Below the pieces are notes generated by a model that worked only from the letters and a program-made list of their open reading frames with translations, ran no database searches and had not been told where the DNA came from. Positions 24,232 through 32,994 of a stretch of DNA of 64,000 nucleotides are shown here, piece after piece. Where the stretch lies: contig JBKAGO010000033.1 of assembly GCA_046290435.1 (NCBI GenBank), positions 1 to 64,000 on the forward strand. Direction: 5' to 3'. Both the position numbers and the translations under genes were made by a program. Source of the DNA: CAVQUE01 sp046290435 (GTDB lineage Bacteria; Actinomycetota; Acidimicrobiia; Acidimicrobiales; UBA8592). Within the stretch, counting starts at the first letter, position 1. Every line of letters begins with the position of its first letter.

Positions 24232-24744
24232 CTACTGGTTGCCGTGGTCCTCGACCCACTTGCGGGTGGCCTGGCCCATCTTGCGGCCGTCGTAGCCGAT
24301 GCGCTGGGTGGGCGTGATCTTGAAGATCACCCGGCGGGGCGAATCGAGGAAGCCGGCGAAGTTGCGGGCGGCCTGCTCGTCGTCGGGGCGGATGGCCTTG
24401 GCCAGCGCCGGGTAGAACCAGGCCTTGGTCTCGTCGTCGTCGAGGATCTCGCAGGTGCCCTTGTAGGTGACCGTCTGGTTGGCCCCGAGGGAGGTGCCCT
24501 TGGACGTGACACACACTGCGCAGCGGGGGTCGCGGCGCATCGCAGGGACGCGGGCACGTTGGCTGGAGAGCGTCATCCAGAAGCAGCCGTCGACGAAGAC
24601 GTAGCTCATGATGACCCCGACGGGCCACCCCTCCTTGTTCGACCAGATGAAGGTGCACTCGTTCTGGAGTGCGAGCATCTTCAGCTCGTCCTCGTCGTCG
24701 AGTCCGAAGACCGTGACGTCCTCGTAGTTGAAATCGCTGGCCAT
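24232..24744 (-). CDS. Pyridoxamine-5'-phosphate-oxidase-like FMN/F420-binding protein
   Basis: A 170-residue split-barrel flavin-binding protein: LKMLALQNECTFIWSNKEGWPVGVIMSYVFVDGCFWMTLSSQRARVPAMRRDPRCAVCVTS, then GTCEILDD. In actinobacteria such proteins often bind F420 instead of FMN. The start at 24744 follows GGAGGGGGACC. Divergent from the nitroreductase at 24858, with a TetR-like palindrome between them. Confidence 0.82.
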   Translation of the reverse strand: MASDFNYEDVTVFGLDDEDELKMLALQNECTFIWSNKEGWPVGVIMSYVFVDGCFWMTLSSQRARVPAMRRDPRCAVCVTSKGTSLGANQTVTYKGTCEILDDDETKAWFYPALAKAIRPDDEQAARNFAGFLDSPRRVIFKITPTQRIGYDGRKMGQATRKWVEDHGNQ

Positions 24745-24796
24745 GGGTCCCCCTCCGGTTCGGCGCCGGGGCTGTTCGCCGCCCCTACTCGCCGAG

Positions 24797-24816
24797 AACA
24801 TATCGCTCGGTTAATT
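24797..24816. promoter_or_regulatory. Degenerate TetR-type operator, site 3
   Basis: AACATATCGCTCGGTTAATT matches the palindrome at 49635-49654 at 14 of 20 positions, including ATCG and CGGT half-sites. It lies between two divergent genes. Confidence 0.4.
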
Positions 24817-24857
24817 TCTGTGTCCCAACCGTAGTCGACCGACGACCGAGGCATCCC

Positions 24858-25595
24858 GTGGACCTGTACGAAGCCATCTACACGACCAGGGCGATGCGCC
24901 GCGTCCGCCCCGACCCGGTCCCCGACGAGGTCCTGGCCCGCATCTTCGATGCCGCCGTGCGTGGTCCGTCGGGGGGCAACAGCCACACGTTCCGGTTCGT
25001 CACCGTGACCGACCCGGCCACCAAGGCCGCCATCAAGCCGATCTACCGCGAGGCCTACGACGAGCTCCAGGCCACCACCTACGCCGAGACGAAGGCGAAG
25101 CTCGAAGCCGCCGACCCCGCCGACCCGTCGATGGCCCAGACCCGGCGCAACGCCGGCTCGGCCGCGCACTTCGTCGATCATCTCGACGAGCACCCATTGT
25201 TGATCTTCGTGTTCGGCAAGGACCGCGGCGAGTCGACGACGTTCCCTGTCATCTGGAACCTCTGCCTCGCCGCCCGTGCCGAGGGGCTCGGCACGTTCAT
25301 CACCACGCTGTTGAAGCTGCGCAAACGCGAGACCGAGGACCTCCTCGGGATGCCCCAGGGCTTCTGGCACATGCACGCCATGATCCCCGTCGGCTACCCG
25401 ACCGGACGCTGGGGCGTCGCCCCGCGCCAGCCGGCCGAGCAGTTCGTCTACGCCGAGCACTGGGACCGACCCGTCGGCTGGCAGGGCCGCCCCAACTGGG
25501 TCGAGCCCGAGGGCTACGGGCGTGCCCACCTCGCCGAGACCACCGACACGACCACAGCGACCCACACGACCACCGACACAGGAGCATCCCGATGA
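24858..25595 (+). CDS. Nitroreductase family protein
   Basis: A 245-residue nitroreductase: YEAIYTTRAMRRVRPDPVPDEVLARIFDAAVRGPSGGNSHTFRFVTVTD (FMN-phosphate site) and a late EGLGTFITTLLKLRKRETEDLLGMPQGFWHMHAMIPVGYPTG. It starts with GTG and overlaps the following SDR gene by 4 bases, so the two probably act in one pathway. It is divergent in sequence from the nitroreductase at 22765. Confidence 0.87.
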   Translation: MDLYEAIYTTRAMRRVRPDPVPDEVLARIFDAAVRGPSGGNSHTFRFVTVTDPATKAAIKPIYREAYDELQATTYAETKAKLEAADPADPSMAQTRRNAGSAAHFVDHLDEHPLLIFVFGKDRGESTTFPVIWNLCLAARAEGLGTFITTLLKLRKRETEDLLGMPQGFWHMHAMIPVGYPTGRWGVAPRQPAEQFVYAEHWDRPVGWQGRPNWVEPEGYGRAHLAETTDTTTATHTTTDTGASR

Positions 25596-26482
25596 CCACG
25601 ACCGAATCCGCCGGCACCACCGCAGGCCCGGCCCCCATGCTCGAGGGCAGGGTCGCCATCGTCACCGGCGGCGCCAGCGGCCTGGGCGAGGCCACCTGCC
25701 GGCTGATGGTCGCCGAAGGCGCCCGCGTCGTCGTGGCCGACATCCAGGACGAACGCGGCCAGGCCGTGGCCGACGATCTCGGCGACGCCGCCGTCTACGC
25801 GCACCTCGACGTCACCAGCGAGGAACAGACCGCCCAGGTCGTCGACGACTGCGTCGCCCGCTGGGGAAGCCTCGACGTCATGTTCAACAACGCCGGCATC
25901 GTCGGCGCCGTCGGCCCGATCGACGAGATGCCCCTGGCCGAATGGCAGTTCTCCATCGACGTGCTCCTGAAGTCGGTCTTCCTCGGCTCGAAGCACGCGG
26001 CGCGGATCATGAAGCCCCAGGGCCGTGGTGTCATCTTGGCCACCAGCTCGGTGGCGGGCGTCCAGGGTGGGCTCGGCCCCCACGCCTACAACATGGCCAA
26101 GACCGCCGTCGTGGGCTTCACCAAAAACCTCGCCGCCGAGCTCGCGCCCTACGGCGTGCGGGCCAACGCCATCGCGCCGGGCAAGATCAACACGCCGATG
26201 AACGCCGACGTCATCTACGGCGACCCCGACGCAACCGACAAGGCAGAGGCGCTGTTCGAGAGCCAGCTCACCCCGCTGCGCGGCCGCGGGGGACGGCCCT
26301 ACGACATCGCGAACGCAGCGGTCTGGCTGGCCTCGGATCGGGCCGGTTTCGTCACGGGTCAGACCCTGGTGGTCGACGGTGGGCTCACCACCGGCGCCGC
26401 CGAGGGCGCCGAGCCGGGCGGCGGTCGCTTCGGTACGCACCAGCCGCTGTTGCGCGAGGGGGGCAAGCGCGGGGTGGACTGA
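25592..26482 (+). CDS. Short-chain dehydrogenase/reductase
   Basis: A 296-residue classical SDR: TGGASGLGEA cofactor loop, VVADIQDE after beta-2 (NAD preference), NNAGIVG, catalytic serine in ATSSVAGVQ, YNMAK for Tyr/Lys, and IAPGKINTPM. A long C-terminal tail (GAAEGAEPGGGRFGTHQP) extends past the usual end. Coupled to the nitroreductase before it. Confidence 0.88.
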   Translation: MTTTESAGTTAGPAPMLEGRVAIVTGGASGLGEATCRLMVAEGARVVVADIQDERGQAVADDLGDAAVYAHLDVTSEEQTAQVVDDCVARWGSLDVMFNNAGIVGAVGPIDEMPLAEWQFSIDVLLKSVFLGSKHAARIMKPQGRGVILATSSVAGVQGGLGPHAYNMAKTAVVGFTKNLAAELAPYGVRANAIAPGKINTPMNADVIYGDPDATDKAEALFESQLTPLRGRGGRPYDIANAAVWLASDRAGFVTGQTLVVDGGLTTGAAEGAEPGGGRFGTHQPLLREGGKRGVD

Positions 26483-26521
26483 GGCCCGGCGGCCCGGCCG
26501 AGCCGCCGGCGGGTCGTCGGC

Positions 26522-27997
26522 TCAGCGTCGCTCGGGGTTCGCTGCGTCCCACACGCCACCGGACTGGCCGCGTGTGGTGTCGCCGTGCTCGGGGATCCTG
26601 AGCGTGAACACGGTTCCCTCGCCGCGCCGGCTCTGGACGGCGAGCGATCCGCCGAGGCGGGTCACCTCGGCTCGGACGACATCGAGGCCGACCCCGCGTC
26701 CCGAGATCCGGGTGACGGCATCGGCAGTGCTGAGCCCTGCCAGGAACACCAGCTCGGCCAACTCGCTGTCGGTGAGGCGCGCCGCGGTGGCGGGACCGAT
26801 CAGGGCCTTGTCGAGCGCAGTGGCCTTGATGGCCTCGAGGTCGAAACCGGCGCCGTCGTCGGCGACCTCGACCACGAGGTCGGGGCCGTCGAGGTCGGCG
26901 CGCAACGCGAGCTCTCCGGTCGCGGGTTTGCCGGCTCGGATCCGGGCCGACGGTGTCTCGATCCCGTGATCGATGGCGTTGCGGATCAGGTGGGTCACCG
27001 GGGCGATGATCGCCTGCAGCGCCAACGTGTCGACGACGAGGTCCTCGCCCACGGTCGTCACCTCGACCTGCTTGCCGAGATCGGCCGCCGTCAACGCGAC
27101 GATGCGTGGCAGCCGTCGCCACACGACACGCATCGGTTGGCGCCGGGACCGCCGCATCAGGTCCTCGGCCACATCGGCTGCGGCGCGTGCCGCTCCGGCG
27201 GCGGCCAGGATCCGTGAGGTCGGCGCGTCGTTGCGGACCAGACGGTCGACCTCGGCGGCACTCTCGCCGACCTTGCGGATCAGCCCCATGAGATCGTCGA
27301 GCAGCGAGACCTCGACCCGGACCGACGTGGCACTGGCGATGGCGTCCTTCTGGGCCTCGATCGCGGCAGCCACCCGGCTCGGGGTCGCGTCGCCGCGGTC
27401 GATGAGGATCTCGCCCAATCGCTGCCGATTGCCGAGGACCTGCTCGGCCGCGGCGAGCTCCACGGCCAGGCGCTCGGCTGCGCCAGTCGACACGAGGCGG
27501 TCGCCGAGGCGGGCCGCGGTGTCGCTGGCCTGCGCGGGACGAGGCTTCAGTTCCTCGAGCCGAGCGATCAGATCGTCGACTTCGGGGAGGTCCGGGTTGC
27601 GTCCAGCTGAGCGGGCGGCCAGGAGATCGTCGAGCAACGCTGTCGCCGTGGCGAGCAAGCCGAGCTCGGGGTCGCCCGGCGGTGCCGGGCCGTCGAGCAT
27701 CACCTCGATCGCCGTCTCCATGGCGTGGGTGAGCGTTGCGATGATCGGGAAGCCGAGGATCGATGCGCTGCCCTTCACGGTGTGTATCGCGTTGAACACG
27801 TCCGAGAGCGGTCTGCGATCGTCGGGGTCGGCGTGCAGCGCGGCGATGGCCTGTTCGCAGACGGCGATGGCGTCGCGGCTCTCCTCGAAGAACTCGGTCC
27901 GGGCCGATGCGAGCTCGGCCTGGTGGTCGGGTGGGGCCGCGTCGGTGGCGCTCGCCCCGTTCACCGCGGCCGAAGGCAGCGCGGTGTCGGTGTTCAT
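26522..27997 (-). CDS. CheA-like histidine kinase lacking the CheW-like domain
   Basis: A 491-residue kinase. An HPt domain holds phospho-accepting His72 (FNAIHTVKGSASILGF). A middle section contains LGEILIDRGDATPSRVAAAIEAQ, an insert seen in some deltaproteobacterial CheA proteins, and a dimerisation helix pair. The HATPase domain has LIRNAIDHGIETP (N box), VADDGAGFD (G1) and GRGVGLDVV (G2). The protein stops right after VFTLRIP, so the C-terminal CheW-like coupling domain is missing. It is translationally coupled to the CheB gene. Output other than flagellar chemotaxis is likely. Confidence 0.87.
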   Translation of the reverse strand: MNTDTALPSAAVNGASATDAAPPDHQAELASARTEFFEESRDAIAVCEQAIAALHADPDDRRPLSDVFNAIHTVKGSASILGFPIIATLTHAMETAIEVMLDGPAPPGDPELGLLATATALLDDLLAARSAGRNPDLPEVDDLIARLEELKPRPAQASDTAARLGDRLVSTGAAERLAVELAAAEQVLGNRQRLGEILIDRGDATPSRVAAAIEAQKDAIASATSVRVEVSLLDDLMGLIRKVGESAAEVDRLVRNDAPTSRILAAAGAARAAADVAEDLMRRSRRQPMRVVWRRLPRIVALTAADLGKQVEVTTVGEDLVVDTLALQAIIAPVTHLIRNAIDHGIETPSARIRAGKPATGELALRADLDGPDLVVEVADDGAGFDLEAIKATALDKALIGPATAARLTDSELAELVFLAGLSTADAVTRISGRGVGLDVVRAEVTRLGGSLAVQSRRGEGTVFTLRIPEHGDTTRGQSGGVWDAANPERR

Positions 27998-29043
27998 GAC
28001 GCAGCGGGCGCAGGCGTTCGGACGATTCGCCTTCGCACGGCCGACCCGAGCTCTTCGATCGGAAGGATCTCCGATGCGTGGCCGGCCGTTGCGACGGCGC
28101 CCGGCATGCCCCACACCACGCTGGTGGCGGCGTCCTGGGCCAGGACCTCGCCGCCGGCTGTCACGATGTGTCCGGCGCCGTCGGCGCCGTCGGATCCCAT
28201 GCCGGTCAGCACGACGCCGAGCACAGCAGAGCCCACGACGCGGGCTGCGCTCATGAACAGGGGATCGACGGCGGGTCGGCAGTGGTGGACCGGCGCCGTG
28301 TCGGTCAGTCGTGTGACCAGTCCGTCTCGGCCTCCGGCGACGAGCAGGTGGCGTCCGCCGGGCGCGATGCGCACCGAGCCGGATCGCAGGGGCGCGCCGT
28401 CGAAGGCCTCGGCGACGTCGAGGCCGGTGCGCATGGAGAGATGGCGGGCGAGCGGTTCGGTGAAGCCGATGGGCATGTGCTGGGTGACCATCACCGGGAT
28501 GTCGACGCGCCCGAGATCGGCGAGCAACTGCGCCAGCGCGAAGGGGCCGCCGGTCGATGCGCCGATGACCAACAGATCGGGTCTGCCGGTGCTCTGGGGC
28601 GCTCGAAGCTCTGGCGTCACGGTCTCGGCGGCGGGTCGGTCGCGCCGCGACACGGCCAACAGGAGCGGGACGATCTCGCCGTGGACAAGGGCCACGACCT
28701 CGTCGGGGGTGGCTGCCATCGGCTTCGGCAAGGCAGCAACGGCACCGGCCACCAGCGCCTGGGTGGCCGCGAGGCTGCCGCGCGTCGACGCGGTGGAGAA
28801 CACGACCACGGGCAGCGCGGGCCAGCGTCGGCGGATGATCTCGAGCGCACCGATGCCGTCGAGGACGGGCATCATGAGGTCGAGCAGGACCACGTCGGGG
28901 TTGCGTACCTCGATTGCCGTGATGGCGTCGCGGCCGTCGACGGCCGTGCCCGCGACCTCGATGTCGGGGTGGATGCCCAAGGCGTAGACGAGCGCGCGCC
29001 GCACCGCCGCTGCGTCGTCCACGATCAGCACGCTGGTGGTCAT
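27994..29043 (-). CDS. cheB: CheB: response regulator with methylesterase domain
   Basis: A 349-residue two-domain protein. The receiver domain (residues 1-120) has acidic Asp9/Asp10, phospho-accepting Asp55 in VVLLDLMMP and Lys in LPKPM. The methylesterase domain (about 155-340) has the GASTGGP serine, TQHMP histidine and GMGSDGADG aspartate. It removes methyl groups from receptor glutamates in known systems. No CheR, CheW or receptor gene lies in this window. It precedes the CheA-like gene, with an ATGA overlap. Confidence 0.92.
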   Translation of the reverse strand: MTTSVLIVDDAAAVRRALVYALGIHPDIEVAGTAVDGRDAITAIEVRNPDVVLLDLMMPVLDGIGALEIIRRRWPALPVVVFSTASTRGSLAATQALVAGAVAALPKPMAATPDEVVALVHGEIVPLLLAVSRRDRPAAETVTPELRAPQSTGRPDLLVIGASTGGPFALAQLLADLGRVDIPVMVTQHMPIGFTEPLARHLSMRTGLDVAEAFDGAPLRSGSVRIAPGGRHLLVAGGRDGLVTRLTDTAPVHHCRPAVDPLFMSAARVVGSAVLGVVLTGMGSDGADGAGHIVTAGGEVLAQDAATSVVWGMPGAVATAGHASEILPIEELGSAVRRRIVRTPAPAAS

Positions 29044-29163
29044 GGCGCTCCCCTGGAAAAGTGACTGTCAGCAAGACTGCCTGTGATCCGCTTCACAGTT
29101 TGCAATCGGACATTGAGGGCGGGAGATGAGGAAGTTCGGTCCGAGGATTTGTTCGGTCCGGTA

Positions 29164-30258
29164 TCAGGTCCGTCGGCGTCGACGCCAGGGGAGTGTCTCG
29201 TCGGCATCGCGGCGGGCCTCGTCGGCGAGACGTTCGAGATTCTCGACCGCACTGGTCCCGTCTTCATCGACGCGCAGCGACAGGTATGCAGCGGCGCCGA
29301 GAGGAATCGGGAGCCAGTAGTTGACCAGACGCCACGACACCACGCCCAACAACGCAACGCCAGGAGGTACCCCGAAGCCCACCAACGACGCCGACAACGT
29401 GGCCTCCATCACCCCGAGCCCGCCGGGGGTGATGGGCAGGATCGCCACGATGTTCGCCAATCCGTAGGCGACGAGCAGCGCATCGGGCCGGGTCCAGTGC
29501 CCGTAGGCGGCGAGGAAGATCGCGAGGGCCAGGGCGTCGAAGAGCCAGTAGGCCGCCGACCAGCGGATGTGTCGCCAGAGCTCGCCCGGCTGGTCGGCGA
29601 GTTGGCGCAGCTGCGACCCGAGCGACCGCAACAGTGCCTCGACGCGGTCCTCGTCGAGCACACGTGTCGCCCGCGCGATCCGACGGGCCCGATCGACGGC
29701 CCCGTCCTCGCCGCGGGTGATCGCCAACACCACGACGAACAGGCCCAACAAGACGGCGGCGCCGACCGTCGCAGCGATGACATAGACCGGGTCGAAGCCG
29801 CCGAGTGGGATCGACACCACCGTCGCGAGGAACAGGATCGCGACGAGCACCGCGGCCTGTTCGAGGCTCTGGGTGGCGATGGAGAATCCGGCCTCGGAGG
29901 TGGGGACACCGCTGCGGCGCAGCAGCCGATAGGACAGCACGCCCCCGGCCGCGGCCCCACCGGGTACGACGCGGCTGGCCGCACGCGACGCCAGCACGAT
30001 GCGGTTCGTCACCCAGGCGCTGGGCCGGTGGGGTTCGACGACGAGGGTGCGGATCAGGTGGGCGACCGCTGCCAGCGACGCCGCCTCGGCCGCCACACCC
30101 AGCGCCAGCAGCCGGGGATCGAGGCTGCTGATGAGTTCGATCGCCTCGCGGGTGCCCGCGAGCTGGGGGAGCACGAAGGTGTTGACGACGAACAGGAACG
30201 CCAGGATCTGGAGCAGGCGTCCGAGCGGTCGGGGCAGTCGCAGGCGTCCTCGGCGCAC
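29164..30258 (-). CDS. Lysylphosphatidylglycerol synthase-type membrane protein (UPF0104)
   Basis: A 364-residue integral membrane protein with roughly eight transmembrane segments and the family markers RIVPGGAAAGGVLSYRLL-like loop (SRVVPGGAAAGG), STLEQ-like SLEQAAVL, and the C-terminal LPITPGGLGVMEATLSASLVGFG. The family comprises flippase or lipid-transfer domains without the synthase domain in many actinobacteria. The mature role is unknown. A basic tail ends the protein. Confidence 0.83.
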   Translation of the reverse strand: MRRGRLRLPRPLGRLLQILAFLFVVNTFVLPQLAGTREAIELISSLDPRLLALGVAAEAASLAAVAHLIRTLVVEPHRPSAWVTNRIVLASRAASRVVPGGAAAGGVLSYRLLRRSGVPTSEAGFSIATQSLEQAAVLVAILFLATVVSIPLGGFDPVYVIAATVGAAVLLGLFVVVLAITRGEDGAVDRARRIARATRVLDEDRVEALLRSLGSQLRQLADQPGELWRHIRWSAAYWLFDALALAIFLAAYGHWTRPDALLVAYGLANIVAILPITPGGLGVMEATLSASLVGFGVPPGVALLGVVSWRLVNYWLPIPLGAAAYLSLRVDEDGTSAVENLERLADEARRDADETLPWRRRRRT

Positions 30259-30283
30259 CGTCCGAGGCTAGGGCCCTGTGACC

Positions 30284-31483
30284 TCACCGCACTGTGACGG
30301 GCGGCCCCACGTAGCGGGCCGAGGGGCGGATGATCTTGCCGGCGGCGGCCTGTTCGAGCAGGTGTGCGCTCCAGCCGACGATGCGGCTCACCGCGAAGGT
30401 CGGCGTGAACATGTCCTGGGGAATGCCGGCGAGGTGCAGGACGATGGCGGCGTAGTACTCGACGTTGGTGACGATGACCGCATCGGGCTTCGCGGCGCGC
30501 AGCACCGAGAGCATGCGGTCCTCGATCTCGACGGCTCGGTCGACGATCTCCCCGCCGATCTCGATGGCGGTCCGGCGCAGCAGCAGGCCACGCGGGTCCT
30601 CGGCCCGGTACACGGCATGGCCGAAGCCCATCAGCTTGCGCCCGGCGTCGAGCTCGGCGCGGGCCCATCGTTCGGTGTCGGTGGGGTCGCCGATGGCCTC
30701 GATCATGTCGAGCACCCGGGAGGGGGCGCCGCCGTGGAGTGGTCCCGACAGTGCTGCCAGGGCGCCGGCGAGGATGCCGCCGACGTCGGCGCCGGTCGAG
30801 GCGATCACCCGGGCGGTGAAGGTCGACGCGTTGAAGCCGTGATCGGCGGTGAGGGAGAGGTACCGCTCGACCGCCCTGACGCGGGCCGGATCGGTGGTGA
30901 CGCCGGTGGTCATGCGGACGTGGTCGGCGGCGTGGCCGAGCGCGGGGTCGGGTGCGATCGGTTCGAGGCCGCAGCGGCGGCGATGGACGGCGGCGACCAG
31001 GGTGGGGGTGGCGCCGATGGCGGCCATCGCGGCAGCGCGTCGCTCGGTTGGGCTCAGGTCGAGCGTCGGGGTCGGGTCGACCGCCACCGACAGCAGGCTC
31101 CGCAGCGCGGCCAGGGGCTCGTGGCCGGCGTCGGCGAGCCGGAGCGCCAGATCGACGAGCGTGGGCTCGACGACCCGGGCGGCGCCCAGGGCGGCCTGGG
31201 TGACGGCGAGGGCGGGGCCGTCGGGCAGGTCGCCGTCGAGGAGGAGGTGGGTGACCGCTTCGAAGCCGTGGTCGGCGGCGATCTCGGTGGCGTCGTACTG
31301 GCGGTAGTGGAAGAACCCTTCGCTGCCGCGCACGTCGCCGACGGTGGTGTCGGCGACCACGAGGCCCTTCAGCCCGGGCGGGGCGACGAGAATGGCGGCG
31401 TCGGGGGCCGACGCTGCCGGGGCCGGCGTCACCGGGGCGAGTGCGGGTGCGGTGTCGATTGTCGAGCCGTTGGCGGTTTCCAT
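30284..31483 (-). CDS. Citrate synthase family protein
   Basis: A 399-residue citrate/2-methylcitrate synthase. The core starts at LKGLVVADTTVGDVRGSEGFFHYRQYDATEIA. Catalytic histidines lie in LTADHGFNASTFTAR and GHAVYRAEDPRG; a late aspartate-containing helix follows. An N-terminal extension of about 30 Ala/Pro-rich residues precedes it. The start at 31483 gives that extension; longer in-frame starts run into the divergent promoter region. It is divergent from a second citrate-synthase-like gene that carries a DNA-binding domain. Confidence 0.9.
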   Translation of the reverse strand: METANGSTIDTAPALAPVTPAPAASAPDAAILVAPPGLKGLVVADTTVGDVRGSEGFFHYRQYDATEIAADHGFEAVTHLLLDGDLPDGPALAVTQAALGAARVVEPTLVDLALRLADAGHEPLAALRSLLSVAVDPTPTLDLSPTERRAAAMAAIGATPTLVAAVHRRRCGLEPIAPDPALGHAADHVRMTTGVTTDPARVRAVERYLSLTADHGFNASTFTARVIASTGADVGGILAGALAALSGPLHGGAPSRVLDMIEAIGDPTDTERWARAELDAGRKLMGFGHAVYRAEDPRGLLLRRTAIEIGGEIVDRAVEIEDRMLSVLRAAKPDAVIVTNVEYYAAIVLHLAGIPQDMFTPTFAVSRIVGWSAHLLEQAAAGKIIRPSARYVGPPVTVR

Positions 31484-31511
31484 GCCTTCACCTTGGCAAC
31501 CCGCCGTATGG

Positions 31512-31551
31512 TTGACAATATTGATCAAGTCAATGCTGATCGCGTCAATGC
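31512..31551. promoter_or_regulatory. Divergent promoter region with tandem 15-bp repeats
   Basis: TGATCAAGTCAATGC (31522-31536) and TGATCGCGTCAATGC (31537-31551) are adjacent direct repeats with two mismatches, preceded by an inverted TTGAC half-site at 31512-31516. This is an AT-rich island between two GC-rich divergent genes and is the probable binding site of the HTH-citrate synthase protein. Confidence 0.65.
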
Positions 31552-31577
31552 CGGCCTGAGCAGCGGGGGAGACGTCG

Positions 31578-32849
31578 ATGGCCGAACTGAACGCAACCGA
31601 GGCAGCGGCCCGCCTCGGGGTCAAGAAGGCGACGCTCTACGCGTACGTCAGCCGGGGACTGCTGCACCGACGTGTTGCCCTGGACGGGCGGACGTCGTTG
31701 TTCGACAGCGACGAGCTCGACGAACTCCGCACCGGGCGACGCCGCGTCGCCGACGGCGAGGTCGGCACGCTCATCTCCACCGGCGTCACCGATGTCGCCG
31801 ACGGTTCGGTCACCGTCGCCGGCCTCGACCTCATCGCGTTGGCCCGCAGCGGTGTCGGCTTCGAGGCCGTCGCCGAGCTGTTGTGGGCCGGTGCCGCGGC
31901 ATCGGGCGGCAGCGCGACCCCTGCCGAGCCGACGGGTCCAGCCCGGTGGCGGCGTGACGGCGAGGCCTGTGCACTCGCCGTTCGCGTGGCCGCGGCGCTC
32001 GGCCCCGACGCCGCTGCCATCGAACGGCTCCGCGTCGCCTGCGCGGCGGTCTCGACCGGCGACCCGTTGCGGTCGGACCTCTCGCCGGCGGGTGTTGCCG
32101 CCGCAGGCCGCCGCCTGTTGCCTGCGTCGATCGCGGCGCTCGGTGCGGCCCGGCCCGACGCCGACACCGTCGACACCGCCACCGCCACCGACACCGCCGC
32201 AGGCTCCGTCGCCCCGGCCGTGGCCGACGCACTGTGGCCGTGCCTGAGCCCACTGCCCGCCACAGCCGAACGGGTCCGGTGTCTCGACACGGCGCTCGTC
32301 TTGTTGTCCGACCACGGCATGGCGACCTCGACCTTCGGGGCCCGCATCGCGGCATCGGTGCGCGCCGATCCCTACGCCGTCGTGGCCGCCGGGCTCGGGG
32401 TCGTCGGCGGCGCGCTCCACGGCGCGGCGAGCCACGAGGTCCACCGCCTGGTCGTCGCCGCTGCCGAAGGCGACCCGGCGGAGGTCATCGGCGACGCCCG
32501 CCGGCGCCTCGGCTGGTTCCCCGGCTACGGCCACAGCATCCACCGCACCTGCGATCCCCGGGCCGGGGTGCTGTTCGACGCCATCGACGCCGCCTGGAAC
32601 GACGACCCCCGCCTCGAGGTCGTGGCCGCCCTCCGGGCCATCGTGGCCGAGCGAACCGACGCCGTCGAGAACATCGATCTCGCGCTGGGCACGTTCACGT
32701 GGCTCGCCGCCATGGACGACCGTGCCGGCGAGGCGATCTTCGCCATCGCCCGCACCGCCGGCTGGCTGGCGCACGCCATCGAGGAGTACGCCGAGGCCCC
32801 CCTGCGGTTCCGGCCCCGACCCCGCTACACCGGCCCACGCCCCCGCTGA
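31578..32849 (+). CDS. Citrate-synthase-like protein with an N-terminal helix-turn-helix
   Basis: A 423-residue fusion. Residues 1-55 form a MerR/excisionase-type helix-turn-helix (NATEAAARLGVKKATLYAYVSRGLLHRR...SLFDSDELDELR). The rest is a citrate synthase fold: LLSDHGMATSTFGARIA and the GYGHSIHRTCDPRAGVL active-site regions are recognisable, with some departures from the catalytic consensus (GHSIHRTCDPR for GHRVYK-DPR). It may sense a CoA thioester or oxaloacetate and regulate the divergent citrate synthase gene; that is inference. Proteins of this build are known in databases but little studied. Confidence 0.85.
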   Translation: MAELNATEAAARLGVKKATLYAYVSRGLLHRRVALDGRTSLFDSDELDELRTGRRRVADGEVGTLISTGVTDVADGSVTVAGLDLIALARSGVGFEAVAELLWAGAAASGGSATPAEPTGPARWRRDGEACALAVRVAAALGPDAAAIERLRVACAAVSTGDPLRSDLSPAGVAAAGRRLLPASIAALGAARPDADTVDTATATDTAAGSVAPAVADALWPCLSPLPATAERVRCLDTALVLLSDHGMATSTFGARIAASVRADPYAVVAAGLGVVGGALHGAASHEVHRLVVAAAEGDPAEVIGDARRRLGWFPGYGHSIHRTCDPRAGVLFDAIDAAWNDDPRLEVVAALRAIVAERTDAVENIDLALGTFTWLAAMDDRAGEAIFAIARTAGWLAHAIEEYAEAPLRFRPRPRYTGPRPR

Positions 32850-32994
32850 CGCGAACGGGCCGGCTGAACCGGCCCGCGCCACCGCTGACCCGAACGACCC
32901 TGCGAAGGGAAACACATGCGGCGGCGTGCCCACGAGACCGGGAGCCCGGCGACCAGCCCGTGCTGCCGCGCCCGGCCGCGTGCCAGGATGACGC

